The notes under the pieces: generated by a model
Database searches by the model: none
What the model saw: only the letters and a program-made list of their open reading frames with translations
What the model was told of the DNA's origin: nothing
Made by a program: the position numbers and the translations under genes
Source: CAJXZP01 sp963974475
GTDB lineage: Bacteria > Bacteroidota > Bacteroidia > Flavobacteriales_G > Salibacteraceae
Length of the DNA: 38,519 nucleotides
Assembly: GCA_963974475.1 (NCBI GenBank)
Contig: CAXBCR010000030.1
Location: 1-38,519 of the forward strand
Reading direction: 5' to 3'
Part shown: piece after piece, positions 16,501-24,888 of the stretch
Position numbering within the stretch: the first letter of the stretch is position 1
How the letters are laid out: the number at the start of each line of letters is the position of its first letter

Positions 16501-19500
16501 AAAAGTAACATCGCCATTATTTCCTAAATACACTCTTTTAGTACTTCCAGCACCCGTATTGGTTACTGTTGTGTTTCCTGCAATGGTTACCGCTGAGTTA
16601 CTGTTGGATGCTAAAATTATCTGACCGTAAGCTCCCGAAGCATTATTGGTTAATGCTAATGAGCTATTGAAAGTAATGTCTCCGTTATCACCAATATTAA
16701 TGGCTCCATTTGTTCCTGTTGCATTATTATTGAAAGTAGCGGTACCTGTTACCGTTAAAGTGGAAGCAGAGTTTCCAGATATAGAAATAGTAGACCCATT
16801 TCCTGTACTTGTATTGTTGGCCAATAAATTACCTCCTACCGTGTTTCCAGCACTATTGTAGGCTAGATATATGTGGCTTGCGCCTAAATTGGTCAATGTT
16901 AAATCACCATCAAATGTGTCTGCGGTTCCATTTCCCATTAGGATATAATTGGCTCCGGTATTTTTTAATTCGGTGTTACCTACAAAGTGATTTCCACCTA
17001 CTGAAGCATCATTACCCGTTCCCGTTTTTTGTATTAAAGCGGTACCATTATACGTAGTTCCTCGGGTAGAAACTCGAGGTGAAATAAACTGTACATTTCC
17101 ACCCCAATTTGAATTGTAATTGTAAATGTATGTAGCCGTACTTCCCAATTCTAATGATTGAGGAGTAGCACCCACTTGGGTGAAATTACGGAAAGTAACT
17201 TGTCCACCAACAAAATTTAAAGCGTCCACTCCAGGAATGGTTACTGTTTTGGTAGCGGCTAAAGTAGCTGCTCCTCCACCTTCACCAAATCTAATTCCGT
17301 CACCCGATACAGCGTTCGATGCGATGGTAATGTCTCCATTATAGGTGTTTAAACTGTTGGAAGTATGGTTACAATAAATCTCAGAATTGGTTGCGGTTGA
17401 ATTGTTGGTGATTGCTACCGTACCATTGAAAGTAATGTCTCCGTTGTTACCTAAATAAACTCGTTTAGTAGTAGAACCACCGTTGTTGGTTACAATGGTG
17501 TTTCCGCCTACATTAATGGTTGAGGTTGTATTGTTACCCACGATTATTTGACTTGAAGTAGTCGTTGGGTTGTTGTTTACCGTTAGGTTTCCACCAACAG
17601 TTACGTCTCCGTAATCTCCAAAATTTAGGTGACCGTTAGTACCCGATGGAGTATTGTTTAAAACCACGTTTCCGCCTACGTTTAAAGTAGATGCGGTTGC
17701 ATTAGAAATATAAACATAAGAATTTGCAGCAGATGCCGCGTTGGTTACCGTTAAATCACCACTCACCGTATTTCCAGCACTATTGTGTGCTAAATACATG
17801 TAATGCGATCCGGTGTTATTTATGGTTAGGTTAGCGTCAAAAGCATCGGCAACACCATTTCCCATTAAAAAGTAACGACTACCGCTATTTTTTAATTCGG
17901 TATTTCCTACAAAGTGATTTCCACCTACAGAGGCATCATCAGATGCACCATTTTTTTCTAAGTAAGTCGTTCCGCTATACGTTGTTCCTCTAGTGTTAAT
18001 TCTTGGAGCAACTACTGAAACGTTACCACCCCAATTGGAATCGTAATTATAAAAATCACTGGTTCCGGTAAGCGTAAAGCTATGTGGTGTTGCACCTGTT
18101 TGAGTAAAGTTTCTAAATTGTAATTGACCGGCCACAAAACCGCCAGCGCCAATGGTAATGGTTTTTCCAGCAGCTAAGGTTCCTGCTCCGCCATTTTGAC
18201 CAAATCTAATTCCATCTGTTAATGCATTGCTAGAAGAAATAGTAACATTATCAGCGTAGGTATTTAAACTGTTGGCGTTGTAATTCAAAAATACTTCAGA
18301 ATTATTAGCTGAAGAAGCATTGGCTATGTCAAGTGTACTGTTGAAACTAACATCACCGCTACCTCCTAAATAAACTCGTTTGGTAGTTCCAGAACCTGTG
18401 TTAGAAACCGTAGTAGCTCCAGCAATGGTAACCGATGAATTGGTTTGGTTTGCAAGAAGTACATGACCATTTAAACCTGTAGCAGCATTTGTGATAGCTA
18501 CGGTACCATTAAAAGTAATGTCGCCATATTCACCAATATAAATTGTTCCATTAGATGAACTTGGACTATTATTAAAAACAGCATTTCCGTCTACTGTAAG
18601 GGTAGAAGCGGATTGGTTTGCTAAATAAACATACGTATTCGTTCCTGTGGCGTTGTTGTTGACTGTTAAATCTCCACCAATCGTATTTCCGGCAACGTTG
18701 TTAGCTACATAAATATTACTTGTTCCGTTGTTGTTTACGGTAAGGTTAGCCAAAAAACTATCAAAACCTCCGCTACCTAATACTAAATATCCAGAACCAC
18801 TATTTGTAAAAAATGCGTTTCCGGTAAATGTATTGCCTCCTGAAGAGTAGTCGTTTCCAGACCCTGTTTTTTCAATGGTAGTTGTACCTGCAAAATTAGT
18901 TCCGGTTATCTCTATTCGTGGGGCAGTAAAAGTAACGTCTCCGTTAAATGTGGTACCTGTTTGTGCTCTTAAATAAGCTGTTCCTGTAAGTGTAAGGTTT
19001 TGGGTAGTTGCGCCAGTTTGGGTAAAATTTTTGAAACGAAGTTCACCTGCAGAAAAACCGGCTACATCTAATTGAATGGTTTTGGTAGCTGCTAAGCTGG
19101 TTGTTCCACCATTTTCGCCAAACCAAATACCGCTACCTGCAGTACTTGCTACATAAACGTTAGCGTTCAATGCATTTGCGGCAGAGCGGTAAGCCATTCT
19201 AATACGGCTTGTACTAGTGTTGATTAGCGTAACGTCTCCGTTAAATACATCTGGGTAAGTGTATCCCATTAAAAAATAACTAGAACCAGAGTTGGTTACT
19301 TTTAGTGTTGAATTAAAAGTACACCCACCGTTTCCGTTTGTACTTGAACCACCATTATCTTCTACAATTACGGGGTTGTTAAATGTTCCACCATTAAATT
19401 GGATTCTTCCGGCAACTCCTGTTATTGGCGTATTGAATGTTGTTCCGCTAAATAGAATTAATCCAGAAGTGTTAAAGTTTACTTCCGAGGTTCCAGATGC

Positions 19501-19845
19501 ATCTTTTATAGTTCCGTTTTCAAATGTGCAACTAGCGGTATTGCTAACGGTAGCATTAAAAGCAAATCCGGCAAGGTCTATTTGTCCGGTATAGCCTGTG
19601 GTTCTGATTCCGTCTATTGCTACGGGGATATCAAATGTGCAATCTCCTGTGCCTGAGGCATTGAAATATACAAAGTCACCTGTCGTTGGAACGGTAGCAC
19701 CAGATGCGCCACCACTTGAAGTGGACCAGTTGGCTGTATTGTTCCAATTACTTGAAACATTGGAAACCCAATAGCGATTTGCTGCGTTTAAACTAAAAGA
19801 CAGGGAGGAGAAAATTGCGGTAACTATAAGTAATGCTGTTTTCAT
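10501..19845 (-). CDS. Giant repeat adhesin-like T9SS protein, 3114 aa
   Basis: The signal peptide is MKTALLIVTAIFSSLSFSLNA. An N-terminal region opens with NRYWVSNVSSNWNN, common in Bacteroidota surface proteins. Next come seven ~310-residue units. Each carries a LAATKTITIPGVD-like box, then FRNFTQxGAT, APRIxTRxTTYxGT, LEKTGxGNDxSxGGNTF and many NNxATGxN strands. The boxes fall near residues 263, 567, 873, 1185, 1495, 1837 and 2150. The Asn/Gly/Thr-rich pattern suggests a long beta-helix stalk. From about residue 2605 comes a ~500-aa module shared with the 1037-aa proteins, and the last ~75 residues form a type A sorting domain (VVDVTGKVIWSK, AGMYILELR, final MKR). Likely role: cell-surface adhesion or matrix formation. 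The ligand is unknown. Confidence 0.85.
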   Translation of the reverse strand: MKTALLIVTAIFSSLSFSLNAANRYWVSNVSSNWNNTANWSTSSGGASGATVPTTGDFVYFNASGTGDCTFDIPVAIDGIRTTGYTGQIDLAGFAFNATVSNTASCTFENGTIKDASGTSEVNFNTSGLILFSGTTFNTPITGVAGRIQFNGGTFNNPVIVEDNGGSSTNGNGGCTFNSTLKVTNSGSSYFLMGYTYPDVFNGDVTLINTSTSRIRMAYRSAANALNANVYVASTAGSGIWFGENGGTTSLAATKTIQLDVAGFSAGELRFKNFTQTGATTQNLTLTGTAYLRAQTGTTFNGDVTFTAPRIEITGTNFAGTTTIEKTGSGNDYSSGGNTFTGNAFFTNSGSGYLVLGSGGFDSFLANLTVNNNGTSNIYVANNVAGNTIGGDLTVNNNATGTNTYVYLANQSASTLTVDGNAVFNNSPSSSNGTIYIGEYGDITFNGTVAITNAATGLNGHVLLANQTNSSVTIAGATTVSNTGSGTTKRVYLGGSGDVSFNSTLDIANASSANNSEVFLNYNANSLNTYADNVTISSSNALTDGIRFGQNGGAGTLAAGKTITIGAGGFVAGQLQFRNFTQTGATPHSFTLTGTSDFYNYDSNWGGNVSVVAPRINTRGTTYSGTTYLEKNGASDDASVGGNHFVGNTELKNSGSRYFLMGNGVADAFDANLTINNTGSHYMYLAHNSAGNTVSGDLTVTNAASAANSYVYISNATASTLNVGGNVVLNNTPSGTNGHLNFGDYGDVTVGGNLTVNNNPTTTSSQIIVGNNTTSTINVGGNTIVTNNGGSTTKRVYLGNNGDITFNGTVAITNNSTATNSEIYCNHTSNSLNTYNGDITIASNAVSGDGIRFGEGGGAATLAATKTVTIPGVDALNFVGGQVTFRNFTQVGATPQSLELGSTATYIYNYNSNWGGNVQFISPRVSTRGTTYNGTALIQKTGTGNDASVGGNHFVGNTELKNTGANYILMGNGTADTFDGDLTLTNLGASHIYLAYNSAGNTVGGNLLANNTSTGNGSTISISGNSASTLTVTGTATFNNNATGTNGAINIGDNGDITFNSSLALTNNASGAYGQIILASNSNSAVTIAGNTTVTNTGAGSTKRVYLGNNGDVTFNGSLTIVNSATASNSEIYCNNSANSVNAYNGDILVSSTSASSDGIRFGQYGGQGTLAATKTITIPGVDATNYIGGELRFQNFTQLGNTAHSFELGATATYFYNYSSNWGGNVNFTAPRIITNRTIYNGTAYLEKTGTGNDASIGGNTFKGNTELKNSGTQYLLMGNGYADSFLGNLTLTNTGSYNMYLGYNSAGNTISGDLTVNNNATGSSPTIYLCNYAASTLAVSGNTSITNATTGSNGNIYIGENGDITFNGNLVLTNNATGTNGQILLAQNSNSAVSIAGNTSVLNQGANTTKRIYLGNQGDVTFNGTLDIVNNASAINAEVFCNNGTYSTNFYNQNITVSSTHASSDGIRFGQSGGQGTLAATKTITIPGVDAANFIGGQLRFQNFTQVGNTPHSFELGATANYLYNQNSSWGGNTSWIAPRILMRSTTFAGTTHLEKTGAGNDYSYGGNTFGGNTEMILNNNVGTGTIYFSNNAASSIGGSLLLENKGSFSDLLYGNLAGAYPINGDLTVINSTTGTGNQTVYLGNNAASAFTVTGNFNVTNSATGTSGTHNIVIGNNGSLSVSGNATANNTGANGTYKRIYLGNRGDFFVTGNLAITNSTTANTGEVIMANYAESTASVGGNTTLSNNGTGAYKRCYLGNYGDVTFNGNLDMVNNSSATSSEIYLNDQTGSVNTYNGNITVKTTHTSNDGIRFGNNGGAGTLAATKTITIPGVDVTNFIGGDLLFRNFTQTGATSQSLELAATANYIYNRDCNWGGNITFKAPRIYTKSTTYNGTTLLEKTGGSDDNLPGGNTFVGNTTIINSGNRYLLFGNGTADVFQGNLDLQNNGSHHLYIAYRGAGHSISGNLTSTNSATGTGDYRIYIAEGSNSTLSIGGNTTLNHNGSGKTLRTYFGNSGDITIGGTLTANNSGTGTTSQIYLANGTASSLTVAGTSTMTNNNTASNSNRIYVGYYGDITFNGALNLVNNAGTNESEIYCNYGSPSNVAYNQNITVATYSITSDGILFGAGGGYGTLASGKTISIPGVDAANYTGGQLYFRNFAQLGATAQTLELGANASYFQSYSSTWNGALTVKGPRFYTRSSTFNGNVSLTKTGGLDDNMYGANIFAGTASYTNQGAGRWRIAYNVGNDYNGNTTFNQSSTGTLDPAYNTSSTFAGDITVNSGSIIRFGRAGGGRVILDGTTAQSINTVAATPGPEFRDLQTINASNEITLNTPITILTDLDLDQGNLISTSTNMIYVNDNAIASSASNNAYVDGPITKIGNDAFAFPVGDAGFYAPITMSAPNSGSARFEAEYFHKSPHTDGYDSTAISSGIDHVSDTEYWHLNRIASSSTVYATLGWNNTRSGSIGSGTICDTRVTRWNGTKWLNDGNGGATGNTTAGTVTTGTSENCATPTKITTWVNDYPLTLATDSNYITWDGTAYDGGSGTAGAPSTADAGRILKVFAPGAVASIDADLDKIIVTPTGRLTINSGIAVIVSGLIDNKGEIIIENNGSLIQTSVGSDENTGSGDYIVKRQGNSNTVSYNIWSSPLKSAAVTSVFTGSNPCDMWVFDGTSQGWSHDFTAGYSATCNGNSVTFSAADVIAGGDGIMDKGRGYFVPGATISLKQFQGTVNNGDITIPITSTTLGNQPFWNDDDWNLVGNPYPSGLNAAAFWTENAVNNNRITDAIYYWDDNGAGSGYNQNADYASWNALGGVNSGNSATIPNGNVASGQGFWVVAANTSNLVFNNSMRSATNNQFFKQRAVTDKHLAWVSLATPSGFQNNLLVGYADDATDGIDPLYDAHKLAGSSHVRFASLINDQEFAIQGFANIAVGTEKVVPLVLFTDTTGIHTIAKYKTENLPANMIIYVRDLETGTVHNLSTGDYQVYLLGNQEYKNRFELIFEHNISKDNGGNGTKGGTGNGDTATTVTGIDDSFIQDQFRLATTPNGYVLSRNEGITGDIVIVDVTGKVIWSKTNINNDLQIMIDLSHVSAGMYILELRNDNERIYQNKIMKR
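12950..19150 (-). repeat. Seven ~930-bp coding repeats in the adhesin gene
   Basis: The conserved FRNFTQ box recurs at about 13390, 14335, 15360, 16290, 17225, 18145 and 19055, a spacing of roughly 910-1025 bp. The units are related but diverged, with the middle ones most alike. The longer gap between 14335 and 15360 reflects extra short strands in that unit. Confidence 0.8.
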
Positions 19846-20200
19846 TTTGTGGTGTATTTATTAGAATATAGTGCTGCACGATATGTGCTATTACAATTTA
19901 TATTACCAAGCAATAGTAGGAGTTAGATTTCAGATTTTGACGTTTTAACCGTATATTGAAACAGGTTGAAATTCCTGTGAAAACCGAGGTTTTACGGTGG
20001 GTTCAGGCTTAAAGGAATTGCGTTTCTATTTAAAATGGCTGGATATTGGTCAAGTAGGAATGAGGTCGAAATTCGCCTGAATAGGAGGTGTGTTTGGTGT
20101 TTTTTGGGTGTCAAAAATCCTATCCAATTTACCTATACCAACAAATGGAAAGGCGAAATAGGATGAAGGTAAAACCGTATTTAGTTGAGATGTTTTTTTA
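19846..20200. other. Gene-free stretch between adhesin and kinase genes
   Basis: Upstream region of the adhesin gene on the minus strand. I saw no clear TAnnTTTG promoter and no strong terminator for the kinase. A minus-strand open frame overlapping 20050-20349 is not convincing as a gene. Confidence 0.5.
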
Positions 20201-23200
20201 TTACTCGGCCTTGCTTTCGTTTTGCGATAAATAATGATACACCAATTTATTGAATTCTTGCTTGTCAATTGGTTTTGAAATAAAATCATCGCACCCAGCC
20301 AGGTGAGCTGCCTCTCTTTCCTTGTCGGTAGAGTAAGCGGTTTGTGCAATGATAGGCAAGGTAGGATTTAGCTGTTTTAATCGCTTGGTAGCTTCAAAAC
20401 CATCTAAAACAGGCATTTTTAAGTCCATTAATATTAAATCTATTTCTGGATGAACGTTATACATTTCGATGGCTTCTTGCCCGTCTTTGGCATGTAGAAT
20501 AATGGGTTGGTATAGCGAATTGCTACGTAAAATAATTTCTAGATATAAGAAATTGATTTCCTCATCTTCTGCTACCAGTATGGTGTATTTATGCGCTAAA
20601 GGGGTTTTTGGAGTTGAGATCTCCACCGGTGCTTCAATTTTTTTCATTCTTTTAAATGGAAGGGTGACGAAGAATGTGGATCCTTCATTTAGTACAGATT
20701 CTACTTTTATGTCGCCTCCCAAAAGTAAGGCGTTCTCTTTGGCGATGCATAAACCAAGACCTAAACCGCCTACATTTCGAGATAGGGTTTTCTCGGCCTG
20801 TGAAAACCGGTCAAAAATGGTTTCGAAATTTTGTTTCTCAATACCAATTCCGGTATCCTTTACATAAAGGACTATTTGGGAGTTTTTGAGTAGATACCCA
20901 AACTCAATAAACCCTTCCCGAGTAAATTTCAAAGCATTCTCAATCAAGTTTTCTATTATCTTGTTAAGCTTGGTTTTGTCGGTAAAGATGGTGCTTTCCA
21001 TATCCGATAATTCCTTTTTAAGGTAAAGAGGTGTGCCGTTTTCTTTCGCCTTAATATTGAATACCGAAAATTGTTCTATAAGCACGGTGTTTAAACATAC
21101 TTCGGTATTAATTACTTTCACCTGTTTGGTGCCTAGTTTAGATATTTCCAAAATGTCATCTATTACATGGAGCAATTGAGTAGCGCTGTTTTGAATTATA
21201 CTGATGTATTGTTTTCGTTCGTTTTCGCTGAGGTTATTTTCTGCTAAAAACTGAGTGAAACCAAGAATGCCATTCATTGGGGTTCTGATTTCATGCGACA
21301 TGTTATTCAAAAACTCTGTTTTTAATCGGCTGCTTTCCTCTGCTTTATCTGTTTGTTGTTGCAGTTCGGTGTTCATTTGAATAAGGCGAGCCTCCGCTTT
21401 CTTTTGTTCGGTAATATCGGTCATGGTTACAATGCCATTGTAATCATCATCTGTAATTACCATTTTTAAAATAGTGTGGATGAGGGTGCCATCGGCTTGT
21501 ACAAATTCAGCCTCTGTTATATGTTCTTTTTCTCCATTTAATATGGAAATGATTTCTTCTTTAAAAACCGCAATAGAATTAGTGGTGAAGTTGGATGCTA
21601 AATTAGTTTTAAGTTCGGTCTCATCTTTTGCGCCCAATAATTCTAAGGTAGCGTTGTTGACTCCTTTTATTCGAATGCTTTGTATTAATTGATTTACAAA
21701 TTCAGGGTTTTCATCCAGATAAGCCCGAATATCTTCTGTTTCTTGCGTTTTTTCTTCGATAAGGCTTTTGGTTTTTTTAAAGTTTTCTTCCCAAATAGAA
21801 ATCGGACTTTGATTGAGTAGGCTACGGTATTTTGTTTCGCTCCGTTCTAGCATTTTATTTTTTAACGTAACGGTATCACTAAGAATTTCCAATTTGCTAT
21901 TTTGATGCAGTAACTCTTGTTCATTATTTTTGATAACCGTCATGTCACGCCATATCGAATGAATAATTTGTTCGCCCGGTTGGTTAAAAATGGTGGTCAT
22001 CGAAACTTCAATCGGAAGTTCTTGTTTATTTGGATTAACGTGTGTCCACTCAAATCGATGGCTTCCGTTTTTAAGACATAGTTGCATCATGTCTTCCATT
22101 TTCGATACCGCAGCCTCCTTGTCTAGTTGGAATTCTAATGAGATTTTTCCTAATGGTAATTGGAGTAATTCTCGCTTGTTGGAAAGTCCCATCAATTTGA
22201 TTGCCGCTTCGTTGCATTCAGATATTATTCCGTTAGTTACAAGTACCACTGCATCAATTGATTTTTCAAATAAGGAACGAAATTTCTTTTCCCGTTCCAT
22301 AAGTTTTTTATGGGCAATTTTAAGTTGGTTATCTAGTACTTTTCTTTGGGTAATGTTTTCTTTAATTGCTAAAAAATGAGTGATGCCTCCGGCATTATCT
22401 TTTATCGGATTCATTATCACACGTTCCCAATATAACTTTCCATTTTTTGCTTTGTTATGAAATTCGCCTTCCCATGTTTTACCTGATAATATGGTATCCC
22501 ACATGATTTGATAATATTCTCTAGGATGACGTCCAGAACTAAGGATTCTAGGGTTTTTGCCTAGTGCTTCTTCTAGTGTGTATCCCGAATCTTTGGTGAA
22601 TTGAGGGTTGACATATTCTATTGTTCCCTCCGTATCTGTGATCACGATGGTGTTGGAACTTTGGTTCACAGCAGCAGCCAATGTTCTGGTTTGTTGCCGG
22701 TTTTTTATTCGTTCTGTAATATCTCTGGCGGCCACCACCCGTCTATTTTCTCCATTTACGGATGGGAGACTTCGGGCTTCAATTTCAATCGGTAGTAATT
22801 CTCCATTTTTTTTGCGAAACTCTATTTCATAGCTATCTACAGTTGGCACTTTTAGGTTGGCAATCAACAAAGGTTTGTATTTGTCGGGAATCATGAATTC
22901 AATAATATTTTGACCTATTATTTCGGCTGGAGAATACCCGCTTATCTTGCTGAAAGTTTGATTGACTTCCATCACAATTCCATTGTTATGAACCACAATA
23001 CCTTCGAAACTTAAATTGGAAAGATTTTTGAATTTTGCCTCACTTTCTTTTAGTTCCATCATCATCTTTTTCCGGTCGGTGATGTCGGTAATAGAAATCT
23101 TTCCAATTAATCTTGGTTTCTTTCCTGTTTCGTATTCTAACTGGACTTTCACCAATCCATGTATGACATTATTCTCAAAACTTAATAGCTCAATTTCACC

Positions 23201-24397
23201 TTCTACTTGTGTCTCTTCATTTAGTATTGCAGAAATTACTTGCGAAAAATGCGTTAGTGTGGCTTCCGTAAATGTATCCGTAATATGATTTAGGACCTGA
23301 GTTTTGTTGGTAGCTTGTAAAAATGATACAGCCGCTTTATTTACATTCAAAACGCGAATTTGACCAACCAATTCATGTAAAAGTTGAGGATGTTTAAAAA
23401 GATGCGTTTTAATGTCGGTAACCCCAGCCTCTTTTAATGCGATGTACTTTTGATAGGCGAAGGAAAGGTCTTCCTCTAAAATCACCACCGGGCTATTATC
23501 AAATAGCTCTTGGTATTTTGCTTCGTTTTTCTTTAATTTTCTTTGGGTTCGCATAATAGATGATACGTCTCGAAGTATACCCGTATAAAAGGTGTTACCA
23601 GCCCACTCCCACGAAGAAATGGTTAAAATAATGGGTAATTCTGACCCGTCTTTTCGTACACAGTGAAGCTGGCTCGAGGTAGCATCTTTGTTTTTGCTAC
23701 TAAGTGTCTTAAAATATTCTAAAGGGTCGATACCTTCCTTAAAATACCGTTCAGGAATTAACTTGGATAGGTCTGTTTTTAATACCTCTTGGGCAGTATA
23801 TCCGAAAATGGACTCTGAAGCCTTATTCCAAAAAAGAATTTCTAATTTTTCGTTTATGGTTATAATAGCATCTGCTGCCGTTTCTGTAATGCTTCGGTTA
23901 AATTCCTCGCTCTTTTGCAGTTCTTTTTTATGCTTGTTTTTTTCTGTAATATCTTTGGTAGTAATGGTAAGTTGATGATTTTGAGAATTCTCAGAACTTC
24001 TTAATACACTTACTTCTAATTGTTGTGTGTTACCATCAGGTAGTTCATATTCAGCTTCATAGGTGGCGGGAACGCCTGTGTTTAGTACAGATTGATAAAT
24101 TGATATAGCTTCTTTTTTGAAATCTTCGGGTACAAAATTCAGTAAACTGCTTCCAATGGCATCTTCTTTTTTTGTGCCGGGATAGGCCTTGTTTACATAT
24201 AAAATATTAAAATCTGCATCAACAATTAGCACGAAATCTTGTGTTGCATCTGCTATGGTTTTATAGTGTATTAGTTCATTAGTGAATGAGTTTAAATTAG
24301 GGTCTGCCTCATTTTTATTTGTATCTAGTCGATGAAGCCGTTCTTTTAAAAGAATATTTTCATTAATTAAATCTTCGTAAGTCGGTTTTGATGTCAT
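20201..24397 (-). CDS. Soluble hybrid histidine kinase with seven PAS domains
   Basis: The 1398-aa protein has no signal peptide or membrane helix, so it is probably cytoplasmic. There are seven PAS-type domains: about residues 44-155, 165-288, 295-447, 450-565, 570-690, 705-825 and 855-1003. Most end in the DIT(E/D)xK(K/R) signature. Next come HisKA (FLNNMSHEIRTPMNG, phospho-acceptor His1035), HATPase_c (N-box ENALKF, DTGIGI near 1179, GLGLGL near 1209) and a receiver domain (LILMDLKMPVLDG, phospho-acceptor Asp1325). All key catalytic residues are present. The third and seventh PAS domains carry the same insertion after a SPxxxxEE start. No separate response regulator or output domain is encoded nearby, so phosphotransfer must continue elsewhere. 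The signal is unknown. Confidence 0.92.
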   Translation of the reverse strand: MTSKPTYEDLINENILLKERLHRLDTNKNEADPNLNSFTNELIHYKTIADATQDFVLIVDADFNILYVNKAYPGTKKEDAIGSSLLNFVPEDFKKEAISIYQSVLNTGVPATYEAEYELPDGNTQQLEVSVLRSSENSQNHQLTITTKDITEKNKHKKELQKSEEFNRSITETAADAIITINEKLEILFWNKASESIFGYTAQEVLKTDLSKLIPERYFKEGIDPLEYFKTLSSKNKDATSSQLHCVRKDGSELPIILTISSWEWAGNTFYTGILRDVSSIMRTQRKLKKNEAKYQELFDNSPVVILEEDLSFAYQKYIALKEAGVTDIKTHLFKHPQLLHELVGQIRVLNVNKAAVSFLQATNKTQVLNHITDTFTEATLTHFSQVISAILNEETQVEGEIELLSFENNVIHGLVKVQLEYETGKKPRLIGKISITDITDRKKMMMELKESEAKFKNLSNLSFEGIVVHNNGIVMEVNQTFSKISGYSPAEIIGQNIIEFMIPDKYKPLLIANLKVPTVDSYEIEFRKKNGELLPIEIEARSLPSVNGENRRVVAARDITERIKNRQQTRTLAAAVNQSSNTIVITDTEGTIEYVNPQFTKDSGYTLEEALGKNPRILSSGRHPREYYQIMWDTILSGKTWEGEFHNKAKNGKLYWERVIMNPIKDNAGGITHFLAIKENITQRKVLDNQLKIAHKKLMEREKKFRSLFEKSIDAVVLVTNGIISECNEAAIKLMGLSNKRELLQLPLGKISLEFQLDKEAAVSKMEDMMQLCLKNGSHRFEWTHVNPNKQELPIEVSMTTIFNQPGEQIIHSIWRDMTVIKNNEQELLHQNSKLEILSDTVTLKNKMLERSETKYRSLLNQSPISIWEENFKKTKSLIEEKTQETEDIRAYLDENPEFVNQLIQSIRIKGVNNATLELLGAKDETELKTNLASNFTTNSIAVFKEEIISILNGEKEHITEAEFVQADGTLIHTILKMVITDDDYNGIVTMTDITEQKKAEARLIQMNTELQQQTDKAEESSRLKTEFLNNMSHEIRTPMNGILGFTQFLAENNLSENERKQYISIIQNSATQLLHVIDDILEISKLGTKQVKVINTEVCLNTVLIEQFSVFNIKAKENGTPLYLKKELSDMESTIFTDKTKLNKIIENLIENALKFTREGFIEFGYLLKNSQIVLYVKDTGIGIEKQNFETIFDRFSQAEKTLSRNVGGLGLGLCIAKENALLLGGDIKVESVLNEGSTFFVTLPFKRMKKIEAPVEISTPKTPLAHKYTILVAEDEEINFLYLEIILRSNSLYQPIILHAKDGQEAIEMYNVHPEIDLILMDLKMPVLDGFEATKRLKQLNPTLPIIAQTAYSTDKEREAAHLAGCDDFISKPIDKQEFNKLVYHYLSQNESKAE

Positions 24398-24888
24398 CCT
24401 TGCTCGTATTACAAATTCATTAATACTTACCGCCCCTTCAAAGTAGTATAAGAAAAGGTTTAATCCTCCTTGACAAGTAAGTTTAAAATCAATCTATTTG
24501 ACGATATCAAATATAAACAACTGATTTGATAAAGGTTGTGCTAAAAATCATGTTAAAACCCATAAAATGACCTTATGGTTATAGGTGCTGACGCACAGTT
24601 TAAAAATTACGATTTTCTGTAAAAACAGGAAGGCATATTTTAGAAGTCGATTGAAAAAAAACAACAACGCACTAATAATAATTCAATTTGGTGGGATAAA
24701 GATCATGCAAAAGCGAGTTGGAACATAAAAAAAACAACAACTATTTCGAAATTTAGAATGTCATAACTATATGGTCATTCTATGAAAGGAGGGTCAATGT
24801 GTTGCACTAAAACGCCAAAATTTAAAGGCCTTTATTAGATGTGTTAACCTTTGTAAAAGTTAGTTTTAAATTAATTGTCCACCAATTT
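24398..24888. promoter_or_regulatory. Divergent regulatory region with inverted repeats
   Basis: Gene-free stretch between the divergent kinase and PKD-protein genes; both promoters must lie here. Visible elements are an inverted repeat ATTTGACGATATCAAAT at 24496-24512, with a nearby GATTTGAT, and a hairpin CCATAA...TTATGG at about 24560-24578. On the minus strand, near the kinase start, TACTTTG resembles a -7 box with one base missing. None is proven. Confidence 0.35.

Noticed and set aside
12011..19594. Many plus-strand open frames opposite the adhesin gene
   Set aside because: Hydrophobic valine/proline-rich frames caused by the Asn/Gly/Thr-rich repeat codons on the other strand.
20050..20349. 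Minus-strand 99-codon frame overlapping the kinase 3' end
   Set aside because: It overlaps the kinase C-terminal coding region in another frame and has no recognisable features.
24782..24838. Short frame starting ATGAAAGGAGGG before the PKD gene
   Set aside because: Only 18 residues and low complexity. It could be a leader, but nothing supports translation.
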